Shown here piece by piece: positions 1-8,696 of a stretch of DNA of 64,000 nucleotides. The stretch spans positions 178,148-242,147 of the forward strand of contig NZ_JAUYZJ010000003.1 of assembly GCF_030700285.1 (NCBI RefSeq), in the 5' to 3' direction. The notes under the pieces are model-generated. The model made no database searches, had not been told where the DNA came from, and saw only the letters and a program-made list of their open reading frames with translations. Every line of letters begins with the position of its first letter. The stretch's first letter is position 1. Origin of the DNA: Methylobacterium sp. NEAU K (GTDB lineage Bacteria; Pseudomonadota; Alphaproteobacteria; Rhizobiales; Beijerinckiaceae). The position numbers and the translations under genes were made by a program.

Positions 1-32
1 GCGCGAGACGGCGTGAAAGCCCGTGCGATGCC

Positions 33-1727
33 TCAGGCATCGAACAGCGAGCCCTGCCGGGCTGGCGTGGCGATGTTCGCAGGCGTCCGCTTCCCGGCCG
101 CGGGGGCAGACGTCGGCTGTGCCCGCGCGGCGCGGCGGCCCGGCTTGGCGGACAGGGAAGGATCGGTCGTCCCGTCCGGCACCGCGCTCACCGTCCCGTC
201 GGCGAATTGCAGGCTGAGACGAGTCGCGGCCGCCGCCTCGGCGGCGTGGCGCACCGGCAGGCCGGCGGCGTCGCGCACCAGCACGTAGCCGCGTTCCAGC
301 ACGGCGCGGTAGCTGAGCGAGCCCAGCAGCTGCGCGAGGCCCGCCAGCCTGTCGCGGCGGCGCTCGACGCTCCGTGCGCCGGCCTGGACGAGGCGGTCGG
401 AGAGGGCAACGAGACGGTCGGCCCGGCGAGCCTGGAGCGCCCGCGCCCGCTCCAGGCTCGCGTCCCGGGCGACGACGAGGCGGCGGCCGAGCTGGGCCAT
501 GGCCTCACCCTTCCGCTGCACGTCGTTGCGCAACGCGGTGAGCGGCCGATGGTCGATCCGCCCGAGCCGTGCCCGGGCGTTGGCGAGGACCACGTCCGGC
601 GAGCGCCGGGCCATTTGGTCGAGAAGGAGCTGCAGCCGGGCGCGATGCCGGCTGGCGCCGGCCGCCAGCGCCGGGGCGAGCCGTGCCTCGGCGAGGTCGA
701 GCCGCTGGCGCTTGGCCGCCAGCAGGGCCTCGGCGCTCGGGAACGCGCGGCCGAGTGCCCGCAGGTCGGAGCGGTCGCGGTCGATCCGACGACCGATCGC
801 CCCGACCGCTCGGGCCGACAGGTCCGCGACCGTGGCGATCAGGTCCGCGCGGACCGGGACGGCCATCTCGGCGGCGCCCGTGGGCGTCGGTGCCCGGCGG
901 TCGGAGACGAAGTCGATCAGCGTGGTGTCGGTCTCGTGCCCGACCGCCGAGATCAGCGGGATCGCGCTCTCGGCCGCGGCGCGGACCACGCATTCCTCGT
1001 TGAAGGCCCACAGGTCCTCGATCGAGCCGCCGCCGCGCGCGACGATCAGCACGTCGGGGCGCGGGATGGCGCTATCGGGGCCCAGGGCGTTGAACCCGCG
1101 GATCGCCGCTGCGACCTCCTCGGCCGCGCCGTCGCCTTGGACCCGCACCGGCCAGACCAGAACGGGGCGTGGGAAACGGTCCTCCAGCCGGTGAAGGATG
1201 TCGCGGATCACCGCGCCGGTGGGCGAGGTGACGACGCCGACGACCCCCGGCAGATAGGGAATCGCCTTCTTGCGGTCCGGGGCGAACAGCCCTTCGGCCG
1301 CGAGAAGCTTCTTGCGCTCCTCAAGCAGGGCCATCCAGGCGCCGAGGCCGGCCGGCTCCAAGCTCTCGACCACGATCTGGTACGAGGATTTTCCCGCGAA
1401 GGTGGTGATGCGGCCGGTGGCGACCACTTCCAGCCCCTCCTGGGGCTTCTGGCGCAGGCGCCCGAATACGCCCTTCCAGACCACTGCGTCGATCCGCGCC
1501 TGCCCGTCCTTCAGGGAGAAATAGGCGTGGCCCGAGCCGTGCGGCCCGCGATAGCCCGAGATCTCGCCGCGCAGGCGTACGTGCCCGAACGCGTCCTCCA
1601 GGGTGCGCTTCAGCGCACCCGCCAGCTCACCCACCGTCCATTCGGGCTGGTTGGCGGTGAGAACGCTGGTCGGCGGGGTATCCGCCGCGGGCGAGGCTGC
1701 GGGGCGCGGTGGCGGCACAAGTGGCAT
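33..1727 (-). CDS. xseA: Exodeoxyribonuclease VII large subunit
   Basis: Large catalytic subunit of exonuclease VII, which with XseB degrades single-stranded DNA into oligonucleotides in the cytoplasm. The 564-residue product has the N-terminal OB-fold (start of the domain near WTVGELAGALKRTLE, then VRLRGEISGYRGPHGSGHAYF) followed by the catalytic core (GVVTSPTGAVIRDI, DVLIVARGGGSIEDLWAFNEE, PLISAVGHETDTTLIDF) and a long coiled-coil C-terminal half. It is longer than the E. coli protein (about 456 residues) because of an Ala/Arg-rich tail after the usual GYVLVRD strand, as is common in alphaproteobacteria. The start is an ATG whose first 25 or so residues are Pro/Ala-rich and variable, so the true start could be slightly downstream. 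No xseB is visible in the window. Confidence 0.96.
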   Translation of the reverse strand: MPLVPPPRPAASPAADTPPTSVLTANQPEWTVGELAGALKRTLEDAFGHVRLRGEISGYRGPHGSGHAYFSLKDGQARIDAVVWKGVFGRLRQKPQEGLEVVATGRITTFAGKSSYQIVVESLEPAGLGAWMALLEERKKLLAAEGLFAPDRKKAIPYLPGVVGVVTSPTGAVIRDILHRLEDRFPRPVLVWPVRVQGDGAAEEVAAAIRGFNALGPDSAIPRPDVLIVARGGGSIEDLWAFNEECVVRAAAESAIPLISAVGHETDTTLIDFVSDRRAPTPTGAAEMAVPVRADLIATVADLSARAVGAIGRRIDRDRSDLRALGRAFPSAEALLAAKRQRLDLAEARLAPALAAGASRHRARLQLLLDQMARRSPDVVLANARARLGRIDHRPLTALRNDVQRKGEAMAQLGRRLVVARDASLERARALQARRADRLVALSDRLVQAGARSVERRRDRLAGLAQLLGSLSYRAVLERGYVLVRDAAGLPVRHAAEAAAATRLSLQFADGTVSAVPDGTTDPSLSAKPGRRAARAQPTSAPAAGKRTPANIATPARQGSLFDA

Positions 1728-1819
1728 GGGCGGAGGCTAGAGCATGAGGTGGGAAAGGGGAAACCGGCTTTCCGGATCTGTTCCGCAGCCGCCCCTGTGC
1801 GAGCCCGCGGGGCGTGCTT

Positions 1820-3292
1820 CTATTCCACCGCCAGTTCGCGCGGGCCGTCCGAGATCGCCACCCGCGGGACGAGCAGCGACAGGAGCAGCGTCAGCACCGC
1901 GACCGCGAAGACCGTCCAGAACGTGCCGTGGAGGGCGTGCTGGAGCCCGGCCCGGACCGCGTCGCCGCCGGCGCCGAGACTGCCCGGGTCGTCGAGCAGG
2001 CGCCGGAGCTGATCGGAGCCGACCACCGGCCCGCTCTCCGGATGCGCGAGCCGGTAGTTCAGAACGGCGCCGAGCACCGTGGCCCCGAGCGTCGAACCGA
2101 GGTTGCGCGAGAAGATGTTGGAGGCGGTCGCCGCGCCGCGCTGCGCCCAGGCGACGCTGTCCTGGATGATCACGATGGCCGCGGTCGACAGGAACCCCAT
2201 GCCGAGCCCCATCACGATCGAGCCGCAGGCGGCCACCGCGGGCGACGTCTCGGAGCCGAGGAACACGAAGGCGGTCGCCCCGAGCGGCAGCAGGGTCGCA
2301 CCGACCAGCAGCGTCGGGCGCAGGCCGAAGCGCACGAAGGTGCGCGCCGCCGTGGTAGCGCCGATCGGCCAGCCGAGAACCATCAGCGTCAGGGTCAGTC
2401 CGGCCACCAGGGGCGATTGCCGCAGGACGCCCTGCACATACATCGGCAGGAACGCGGTGAGCCCGATCACCGTCATGCCCGAGAGCAGCGTCGCGGTGTT
2501 GGCGGTGGCGATCGGGCGCTGCATCCAGAGGCGGACATCGAGCATCGGGTCAGCGGCGCGGCGCTCCTGCAGCACGAACAGGGTGGCGGCCACCGCGAAG
2601 CCCAGGGCCGGCCACAGCGCGGCCGACGCCGAGGTACCGGCCTCGGTGAGCGCCATCATCAGCGCCGCGATGGCGGCAGTGAACAGGGCCGCGCCGAGGG
2701 CGTCGATCGGGCGGCTGCTGCGCTCGACGCTCTCCCGCAGATTGGCCAGGAAGAGTCCGGCGGCCACGAGGCCGACCGGCAGGTTGATCCAGAAGATCCA
2801 CGGCCAGCTCAGGTGGCCGATGATCAGGCCGCCGACCAGCGGCCCGGCCACCGACGAGATGCCCCAGACGCTGGCGAGATAACCCTGGATCCGGCCGCGC
2901 TCGCGAGCCGGATAGAGATCGCCGATCACCGTGAGGCTCACCGGCTGGATCGCCCCAGCACCGACGCCCTGCACGAGGCGGAACAGGATCAGGGACGGCA
3001 TCGACCAAGCCAGCCCGCACAGCAGCGAGCCGACCAGAAAGACCGCGATGCCGAACAACAGCACCGGCCGCCGTCCGTAGAGGTCGGACAGCTTCCCGAA
3101 CACCACCGTGGTGGCGGTCTGGGTCAGCAGGAAGGAGGCGAACACCCAGGCGTAGAGGTGGAGGTCTCCGAGCTGACCGGCAATCTGCGGCATCGCGGTC
3201 GACACGATCGTGGCCTCGATCGCGATCATGAACATCGCCGCCATCACCGCGGCAAGGACCAGCGGGCGGCGTGTCTCGGAGGGAGTCGGCAT
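1820..3292 (-). CDS. MFS drug exporter, DHA2 (EmrB/QacA) family
   Basis: A 490-residue polytopic inner-membrane protein of the 14-helix DHA2 proton-antiporter family. The family signatures are visible: an acidic first helix (IAIEATIVSTAMPQI), the motif A loop (GKLSDLYGRRPVLLFG), the motif C-like segment in helix 5 (SVAGPLVGGLI) and the paired INLPVGL stretch in helix 6. These proteins export hydrophobic or amphipathic drugs; the substrate cannot be read from sequence. It stands alone on the minus strand between xseA and another MFS gene, with no adaptor (EmrA-like) partner next to it, which suggests it works as a single-component inner-membrane exporter. Confidence 0.93.
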   Translation of the reverse strand: MPTPSETRRPLVLAAVMAAMFMIAIEATIVSTAMPQIAGQLGDLHLYAWVFASFLLTQTATTVVFGKLSDLYGRRPVLLFGIAVFLVGSLLCGLAWSMPSLILFRLVQGVGAGAIQPVSLTVIGDLYPARERGRIQGYLASVWGISSVAGPLVGGLIIGHLSWPWIFWINLPVGLVAAGLFLANLRESVERSSRPIDALGAALFTAAIAALMMALTEAGTSASAALWPALGFAVAATLFVLQERRAADPMLDVRLWMQRPIATANTATLLSGMTVIGLTAFLPMYVQGVLRQSPLVAGLTLTLMVLGWPIGATTAARTFVRFGLRPTLLVGATLLPLGATAFVFLGSETSPAVAACGSIVMGLGMGFLSTAAIVIIQDSVAWAQRGAATASNIFSRNLGSTLGATVLGAVLNYRLAHPESGPVVGSDQLRRLLDDPGSLGAGGDAVRAGLQHALHGTFWTVFAVAVLTLLLSLLVPRVAISDGPRELAVE

Positions 3293-3475
3293 GAGCGCGG
3301 TCTAGGCCTCGCGCGCGCGCCGACCTAGCGCCGATGATGCGGCGACGAACCGGCCGGCATCCGCGCCGTGCGGGAGCGCACATCGAGTCCATTCCCGCCC
3401 TGCGGAGGGCACATGCGCCGGACCCAGTGATGCTTCCGATGCACGCGCGGCCCGAGGAGGGCAGCCGGTTTGCGG

Positions 3476-4795
3476 CTACGCCTCGCTCTCTGCGTCGAGG
3501 TCACGGCCGCGCGTCTCGGGCAGCAGCAGGGCGGCGACGGTCCCGACGAGGCTGAAGGCGGCCAGGTAGTAGGCCGGCGCAAGCCGGTCGCCGGTGACGG
3601 CGATCAGCCAGTTGACCACGTAGTTTGTGCTGCCGCCGAACACCGAGACCGACACCGCGTAGACGATCGACAGGCCGGCGCTGCGTACAGCCCGCGGCAG
3701 CGCCTCCGGGATCCCGACGATCACCGCGGCGGCGTTGATGGAGGACAGGGCCGAGAGCAGGAACGTCACCGCGTAGACGCTCGCCGCGCTGGGCGAGCGC
3801 ACCACCCAGGCGAAGGCCGGCACCGCCAGCAACAGGATCAGCGCCCGCGGCCAGATCATCACAGGGCGCCGGCCGACCCGGTCGGCGAGCCAGCCGCCGA
3901 GCAGGGGGAAGATCACCGAAGCGAGGCCGAGGGCGATCGGCACCGCGGTGGCGGCGGTCTCGCTCAGGCCGAGCGTGGCGCCGGCATAGACCGGCATGTT
4001 GGTACCGACCGCGTTCGACACGGTCGAGGCGGCGATGACCAGGAAGGTCAGCCCGAGCAGGCGGCCGTGCTCACGCAGCAGCCGCCCGACCACCGCCAGG
4101 GTCGAGGACGCCGCGTCGGGATCCTCCTCGGCGCCCGCCGTCTCGGGCAGGTGGCTGCGGATCACGAGTCCGACCGGCACGACGCACAGGCCCAGCGCGA
4201 ACATGATGCGCCAGCCCCAGTCCGCCATCGCCCGGTCGCCCATGACCAGCGCCAGGATCGTCGCGAAGATGCCGGCGAACAGGGCCGCGCAGCCCTGGCT
4301 GGCGATCTGCCAGCTGGTCACGAATCCGCGCTTGGCCGGCGGCGCCGCCTCCAAGAGATAGGCGGTCGACGGGCCGACCTCGCCGCCGAGGGCGAGGCCC
4401 TGCACCAATCGTCCGACGATGACGATCACCTGCGCCCAGATGCCGATGGCCGCGTAGGGCGGGCAGGCCGCCAGCATCAGCATGCCGAGCGCCATCAGCG
4501 CGATCGTGATCAGCATCGCCGGCTTGCGCCCGGCCCGGTCCGCAAAGGCGCCGATCAGGACGCCGCCGATCGGCCGCATGACGTAGCCGATCCCGAACAG
4601 TGCCAGCGAGGCGAGCAGGCTGTGGGTCGGATCGGAGGCCGGGAAGAACGCCTCGCCGATCGGCTTCGCGAAGAAGGCATAGACGGTGAAATCGTAGAAC
4701 TCGAGGGCGTTGCCCAACACCACGGCGCCGACCGCCTTGCGGTCGAGGATCGGGTGCTGCGGCGCGCCGGCGAGCGCCTCGGGCCTGGCATCCAT
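3476..4795 (-). CDS. MFS transporter, metabolite:H+ symporter (MHS) family
   Basis: A 439-residue 12-helix transporter of the MHS branch (KgtP/ProP/ShiA relatives), which usually import organic acids or zwitterions with protons. Typical features are the N-terminal VVLGNALEFYDFTVYAFFA segment, IGYVMRPIGGVLIGAFADRAGRKPAM (motif A) and GLALGGEVGPSTAYLLEAAP in helices 4-5. The substrate cannot be assigned. Its ATG overlaps by one base the stop codon of the small Rmf-like gene upstream (TGATG arrangement), so the two are almost certainly translationally coupled. Confidence 0.9.
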   Translation of the reverse strand: MDARPEALAGAPQHPILDRKAVGAVVLGNALEFYDFTVYAFFAKPIGEAFFPASDPTHSLLASLALFGIGYVMRPIGGVLIGAFADRAGRKPAMLITIALMALGMLMLAACPPYAAIGIWAQVIVIVGRLVQGLALGGEVGPSTAYLLEAAPPAKRGFVTSWQIASQGCAALFAGIFATILALVMGDRAMADWGWRIMFALGLCVVPVGLVIRSHLPETAGAEEDPDAASSTLAVVGRLLREHGRLLGLTFLVIAASTVSNAVGTNMPVYAGATLGLSETAATAVPIALGLASVIFPLLGGWLADRVGRRPVMIWPRALILLLAVPAFAWVVRSPSAASVYAVTFLLSALSSINAAAVIVGIPEALPRAVRSAGLSIVYAVSVSVFGGSTNYVVNWLIAVTGDRLAPAYYLAAFSLVGTVAALLLPETRGRDLDAESEA

Positions 4796-5001
4796 CAGCG
4801 GACCGGCTCCCCGGCCGGATGCTTGGCGATGCCCCCCGTCACGGGCTCGACCCCGTCGGATCCGGCATCGTCGTAGCCGGCGAGCCAGAGCGTGCGCGCC
4901 TCAGTCCCCTCGGCGTAGGGGCAGGCCTCGCGGGCGAGGCCCTTCCAGGGCGCGGCTCGGCCGAGCGCGCATGCGTCGAGATCGTTCGGGGGCGAGTCCA
5001 T
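4795..5001 (-). CDS. Small Rmf/CrpP-like protein
   Basis: A 68-residue product. The core resembles ribosome modulation factor-type proteins: a Gly-Arg helix (ALGRAAPWKGLA), then CPYAEGTE and an aromatic W-L-A-G-Y-D-D motif. In E. coli Rmf binds 70S ribosomes and promotes 100S dimers; in many alphaproteobacteria short homologues of unknown role carry the same CPY...W..GY pattern. The longer open frame extends upstream to 5166, but that extension is Arg/Pro-rich and noncoding in character, so the ATG at 5001 is chosen. The stop overlaps the start of the MHS transporter. Function is inferred from motif only. Confidence 0.7.
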   Translation of the reverse strand: MDSPPNDLDACALGRAAPWKGLAREACPYAEGTEARTLWLAGYDDAGSDGVEPVTGGIAKHPAGEPVR

Positions 5002-5066
5002 CCTGGCGCAGCTCCTCGTGTGTCGCGTCCGCCGCGATGTAGGGCGCGGGGCGCGTGCCGCCGCGC

Positions 5067-5324
5067 TCAGTGTAGCGTTGGATCCTCGTCCGGCAGCAGG
5101 GTCACGGCCTCGCTGAACGGGAATTCTAGGACGACCTCGCCCTCCGCGTCGGTGACCACCAGGCACGCGGTCATGAGACGGGCTTGGTCCCGCGGATCCT
5201 GCAGGGCGGCGCGGATCGTGTCGCGGGCCTTCTCCCAGGCCTGATCCGGGTCGAGGAGTTCGACGCCGGTCGGATCGGTGATCACGTCCCCGCCGATATG
5301 CGTGTGGAAGAAATAACGCGCCAT
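5067..5324 (-). CDS. DUF6894-type small protein
   Basis: An 85-residue protein beginning MARYFFHTHIGGDVITDP, the hallmark of the DUF6894 family that is abundant in Hyphomicrobiales. It continues with a strand carrying DPTGVELLD, an amphipathic helix and a LVVTDAEGEVVLEFPF strand. The function of the family is unknown. The ATG at 5324 is preferred over the longer open frame (to 5594) because the additional N-terminus is low-complexity and the family starts at this point. Confidence 0.82.
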   Translation of the reverse strand: MARYFFHTHIGGDVITDPTGVELLDPDQAWEKARDTIRAALQDPRDQARLMTACLVVTDAEGEVVLEFPFSEAVTLLPDEDPTLH

Positions 5325-5440
5325 GGCCCCCGTCCCCGGTCCTGAACGCCCCCCGAAGGAAGCTACCCCCAGGTGGGGATCGCGCCGGCTCCGATCAGCA
5401 CCCGGGTGCTCCGCGGGGGCGGATCGATCGGCGAAAGGGC

Positions 5441-5704
5441 TCAGCCGTTCGCGAATCTCGCCGGCGGGGTCGAGGGTACGGGCCGGAGGTTCCGCACGGT
5501 GGCGGGGGCGGCCGCCGTTCGCTGATGCTTCTCCATCGTCATCAGCGGCCGCAACTCCGGTTCGGCAAAATCCAGCAGCCTGGCGTTGCGCCAACGCGGC
5601 TTACCGGTACCGCGGCCGAACCAGCGCGGGCGTTCCTCCTCGACCAGAAGAACTAGCCGGCCGGTCCAAGATCTCCGGAACCAGAAGCGCCCCGTCAGAG
5701 CCAT
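5441..5704 (-). CDS. Conserved small hypothetical protein
   Basis: An 87-residue basic protein starting MALTGRFWFRRSWTGRLVLL, containing VEEERPRWFGRGTGKPRWRNA and an acidic AEPELRPLM segment. It resembles short proteins I associate with Methylobacterium genomes that have no known function. The upstream open frame reaches 5914, but the ATG at 5704 has a GAGG Shine-Dalgarno and begins where the composition becomes protein-like. No domain assignment can be made. Confidence 0.6.
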   Translation of the reverse strand: MALTGRFWFRRSWTGRLVLLVEEERPRWFGRGTGKPRWRNARLLDFAEPELRPLMTMEKHQRTAAAPATVRNLRPVPSTPPARFANG

Positions 5705-5841
5705 CGTCCCATCCTCGCGCGCAGACCGTCCGGAGCGCTCATGCTCGTTATCGGACGCCCCAATACCGGACTTGGCCGTCGAAGTACCGGTCGACGACAC
5801 CTTCAGGCCTAGCGCTGACCGATATCCACAGAGGCCTGCGC

Positions 5842-6069
5842 TCACCGCGCGAGGTGATGGAAAAACAGTCCGAGCAGCACGAGCCAGACAAGGGCTGCCG
5901 TAGCGTACACGCATCCGCGCACGATCGCGGCCTCCAGGGCCTGGTGCGCGGAACCCCGCGCGGCTGGTTCCGGGATGCGCCGCACCGGGCTATCTCGGGC
6001 CGGGCGTGGTGGCGGCGCGGAGAGGTAGCGCGTCAGGCTTTTCGGGAGCGGTCGATCGTGCGTCTTCAC
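5842..6069 (-). CDS. Putative small single-pass membrane protein
   Basis: A 75-residue frame with a GTG start, a basic N-terminal half and one clear C-terminal hydrophobic helix (ATAALVWLVLLGLFFHHLA). I do not recognise a family and see no strong ribosome binding site. It would be a tail-anchored type of membrane peptide if expressed. It lies between two small minus-strand genes and the divergent epimerase gene. Confidence 0.4.
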   Translation of the reverse strand: MKTHDRPLPKSLTRYLSAPPPRPARDSPVRRIPEPAARGSAHQALEAAIVRGCVYATAALVWLVLLGLFFHHLAR

Positions 6070-6225
6070 GGCAGATACAGATTAAAATCTGTCGATACCG
6101 GGCGGCAAGCCTCTTCAGCGGGGTATCGGAGGCTTCGGCATCTTTGACCGTCCGATTTGTGACGATGCAGGCCCGTGCTACAGATCGTCGACCCGGCGGC
6201 ACAGCCCGCCCGCCCGCGTTCGATC

Positions 6226-7242
6226 ATGTCCCTGCCCCCTGTCCTGATCACGGGCGTCGCCGGCTTCATCGGCAATGCGCTCGCGTTGCGCTTCCTCCAG
6301 GCCGGCCGGCGGGTCGTCGGTCTCGACAACGTCAACACCTATTACGACGTCACGCTCAAGGAGGCGCGGCTCCAGCGACTCGCCCCCTTCGAGGGCCACA
6401 GCTTCGAGCGTCTCGATCTCGCGGACCGTGCCGGGATCGACGCGCTGTTCCGCCGCCACGGCTTCCGGACGGTGGTGCATCTCGCCGCCCAGGCCGGCGT
6501 TCGTCATTCACTGACCGATCCGCACGCCTACGCTTCGAGTAATCTCGTCGGCTTCCTCAACATCCTCGAAGCCTGCCGCGACGGCGGCGTCGAGCATCTG
6601 CTCTACGCGTCATCGAGTTCGGTCTACGGCGGCGTCACCGCAATGCCGTTCTCCGTGCACCAGAACGTCGACCATCCGCTGAGCCTCTACGCCGCCACCA
6701 AGAAGGCCAACGAGCTGATGGCGCACAGCTACAGCCACCTCTACGGCCTGCCGACCACGGGCCTGCGCTTCTTCACCGTCTACGGGCCTTGGGGACGCCC
6801 GGACATGGCGATGTACCTGTTCACGCGCGCCATCCTGGCCGGCGAGCCGATCCGCGTCTTCAACGAGGGGCGGATGCGCCGGGACTTCACCTACATCGAC
6901 GACATCGTCGAGGGGATCGTCGCCTTGGCTGGACGGCCGGCCGCGCCGAACCCCGCCTGGAGCGGTGGCGCGCCCGATCCCTGCACCAGCGCGGCGCCCT
7001 ATCGGGTCTACAACATCGGCAACAACGAGCCGGTGGAGCTGATGGAGATGATCGCGCTTCTCGAGGAGGCGCTGGGGCGGAAGGCGGAGACGATCATGCT
7101 GCCGATGCAGCCGGGCGACGTGCCGGCCACCTTCGCCGACATCGACGACCTCGTCCGCGACACCGGCTTCCGGCCGGCGACACCGCTGAAGCTCGGCATC
7201 GGGCGCTTCGTGGATTGGTACCGGAGCTACCACGGCGTCTGA
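6226..7242 (+). CDS. UDP-glucuronate 4-epimerase-like NAD-dependent epimerase
   Basis: Short-chain dehydrogenase/reductase-type nucleotide-sugar epimerase, 338 residues from the chosen ATG. It has the NAD-binding GVAGFIG glycine motif near residue 10, the LDNVNTYYD segment typical of UDP-glucuronate epimerases (LpsL/CapI-like), a Ser-rich active-site strand (YASSSSVYGG) and the catalytic Y-A-A-T-K-K motif, then FFTVYGPWGRPDMA and RDFTYIDDIVEGI. The likely reaction interconverts UDP-glucuronate and UDP-galacturonate for surface polysaccharide or LPS synthesis in the cytoplasm. The open frame begins 51 bases upstream, but the ATG at 6226 sits directly before the first strand of the Rossmann fold. 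No glycosyltransferases are adjacent. Confidence 0.9.
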   Translation: MSLPPVLITGVAGFIGNALALRFLQAGRRVVGLDNVNTYYDVTLKEARLQRLAPFEGHSFERLDLADRAGIDALFRRHGFRTVVHLAAQAGVRHSLTDPHAYASSNLVGFLNILEACRDGGVEHLLYASSSSVYGGVTAMPFSVHQNVDHPLSLYAATKKANELMAHSYSHLYGLPTTGLRFFTVYGPWGRPDMAMYLFTRAILAGEPIRVFNEGRMRRDFTYIDDIVEGIVALAGRPAAPNPAWSGGAPDPCTSAAPYRVYNIGNNEPVELMEMIALLEEALGRKAETIMLPMQPGDVPATFADIDDLVRDTGFRPATPLKLGIGRFVDWYRSYHGV

Positions 7243-7557
7243 GTGGCGTGGGCCCCGGCGAGCGGCGAGCGGGCAACTTGGTCGCACCAGCGAATTGGTG
7301 CGGACCTGCACGATATCGCGACCATCCTCACCCCGCGCGGCGTCCATCCTCCAGCTTCGATCCGCCGCAGGCGATGAAGGCCGATGCACGGTGTTGAGGC
7401 TCCGGCGGTCGGGTGTGGCCGTGCTGCCCATTCACCGGGACGACAGCTTCATACGGCTAGGCCGTTGCACCGCGTGCGTGTAATCATTTAGAGCTGTTCC
7501 AGGCGAGCAAGCTCTGCCCTAACCGCTGCCGCGACAGCGGCCATAAGGAGGAAATCC
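7243..7557. other. Intergenic stretch without recognised gene
   Basis: About 315 bases between the epimerase and cytochrome c genes. Small open frames here have no family resemblance or ribosome binding site. The last bases contain the AAGGAGGAAA Shine-Dalgarno of the cytochrome gene, so the promoter for that gene presumably lies in the 7440-7540 segment; no consensus promoter is obvious. Confidence 0.5.
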
Positions 7558-7923
7558 ATGCGTTCACTCGTTCTCGGCGCCGTCCTCGCCGCCCTGATCC
7601 CGCTCTCGGCGCAGGCCCAGGAGGCCGGTGATGCGGCCGCCGGCGAGAAGGCGTTCGCGCCCTGCAAAGCGTGCCACAACTTTCAGAAAAACGGCGTGGG
7701 CCCCGACCTGAAGGGCGTCGTCGGTCGCAAGGCCGGCACCTACGAGGGCTACAGCTACTCGGCCGCGATGAAGAATTCGGGCATCACCTGGGACGAGGCC
7801 AATCTCCATGAATGGCTGAAGAACCCGAAGGCGAAGGTTCCCGGCACCAAGATGATCTTCCAGGGGTACCCCGACGACAAGAAGATCAACGACGTAATCG
7901 CCTACCTCAAGACGCAGTCCTGA
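7558..7923 (+). CDS. Periplasmic class I cytochrome c
   Basis: A 121-residue small soluble c-type cytochrome. Residues 1-20 are a Sec signal peptide ending in SAQAQ; the haem-binding CKACH motif is at residues 36-40 and the distal methionine ligand is in GTKMIFQG (Met99). The GPDLKGVVGRKAG and W(D)EANLHEWLKNPK segments match cytochrome c2/c550-type electron carriers. It would shuttle electrons in the periplasm between the bc1 complex or dehydrogenases and terminal oxidases. A very good ribosome binding site (AAGGAGG) precedes the ATG, and a strong hairpin terminator follows, so it is probably monocistronic. Confidence 0.95.
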   Translation: MRSLVLGAVLAALIPLSAQAQEAGDAAAGEKAFAPCKACHNFQKNGVGPDLKGVVGRKAGTYEGYSYSAAMKNSGITWDEANLHEWLKNPKAKVPGTKMIFQGYPDDKKINDVIAYLKTQS

Positions 7924-7954
7924 CGCACAGACGAGCGGCGCAACGAGACCCGAG

Positions 7955-7980
7955 GGCATCCGCGCGGCCGCGCGGATGCC
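7955..7980 (+). terminator. Rho-independent-like terminator after cytochrome c
   Basis: A perfect 11-base-pair inverted repeat (arm GGCATCCGCGC, loop GGCC) starting 31 bases after the cytochrome stop, followed by a pyrimidine-rich TTCTGCCTTT. Confidence 0.75.
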
Positions 7981-8052
7981 TTCTGCCTTTGGAGAGCGCG
8001 ATCGCAGCGGCAGGATCGCGCCGAACGGAACGCCGGTCCGTCGGCGAGCGCC

Positions 8053-8568
8053 CTAGGGGAGAAGGCCGCCCTGGAGGCCGAGCCGCAGGGTGATCAGGTC
8101 GTTCAGCAGGTTCTGCCGCCCTTGCACATCGAGGCCGGTCAGTTCCCCGGCCTCGTCTGGAATGCAGGCGAGAACGTCGCGCAGTTTTTGGCCGGCCGGC
8201 GTGAGAAAGATGCTGACCTGCCGCTCGTCGACCCGGTCGCGGGCGCGCCGCACGCGGCCCGAGGCCTCGAGGCGCTTGAGGAGCGGCGTCAGCGTTCCGG
8301 AATCGAGGAACAGGCGGTTGCCGATCTCCTTCACCGACAAGCCGTCCTCCTCCCACAGGACGAGCAGGACGAGATATTGCGGGTAGGTGAGTTCGTGGCG
8401 GCCGAGGAGGTTGCGGTAGGCGCGACCGAAGGCGTGCGCTGCGGCGTAGACCGCGAAGCACAGCTGGTTGTCGAGGCGTTGCCGATCCTGCTGCGATGAC
8501 GTGTCGACGGTCGCGAGACCCGCCTGGTTCGGCGCAGCGCCGCTCTGCGAAGCAGTCGGGCCTGACAT
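8053..8568 (-). CDS. ohrR: MarR-family organic-peroxide sensor, OhrR type
   Basis: A 171-residue winged-helix repressor. The sequence from LCFAVYAAAHAFGRAYRNLL through LTYPQYLVLLVLWEEDGL, LFLDSGTLTPLLKRLE and DERQVSIFLTPAG follows OhrR closely. The peroxide-sensing cysteine is Cys37 in QLCFAVY; a second cysteine (Cys135, DVLACIPDE) could act as the resolving thiol of a two-cysteine OhrR. Such proteins normally repress ohr and are released by lipid or organic hydroperoxides. No ohr gene lies next to it here. The ATG at 8568 follows a purine-rich AGAGAGAG stretch; an upstream extension to 8652 is possible but unlikely. Confidence 0.85.
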   Translation of the reverse strand: MSGPTASQSGAAPNQAGLATVDTSSQQDRQRLDNQLCFAVYAAAHAFGRAYRNLLGRHELTYPQYLVLLVLWEEDGLSVKEIGNRLFLDSGTLTPLLKRLEASGRVRRARDRVDERQVSIFLTPAGQKLRDVLACIPDEAGELTGLDVQGRQNLLNDLITLRLGLQGGLLP

Positions 8569-8696
8569 AGGTTGAACTCTCTCTGGTAAATGCGAGCTAT
8601 CGTACCGGTATGCCGAAAGGTCACTCTTAGTCAGTTCGCGAAACCGGTACAATTCTCACGGCCCTGAAGTGAGCCGGCTTTCCGCGCGGTTGGCGT

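Noticed and set aside
207..2012. Long plus-strand open frame opposite xseA
   Set aside because: It is the antisense shadow of xseA; composition is Arg/Gly/Ala-rich with no ribosome binding site, whereas xseA on the other strand has clear motifs. The same applies to other long antisense frames in this high-GC DNA, e.g. opposite the MFS, ccdA, SQOR and RND genes.
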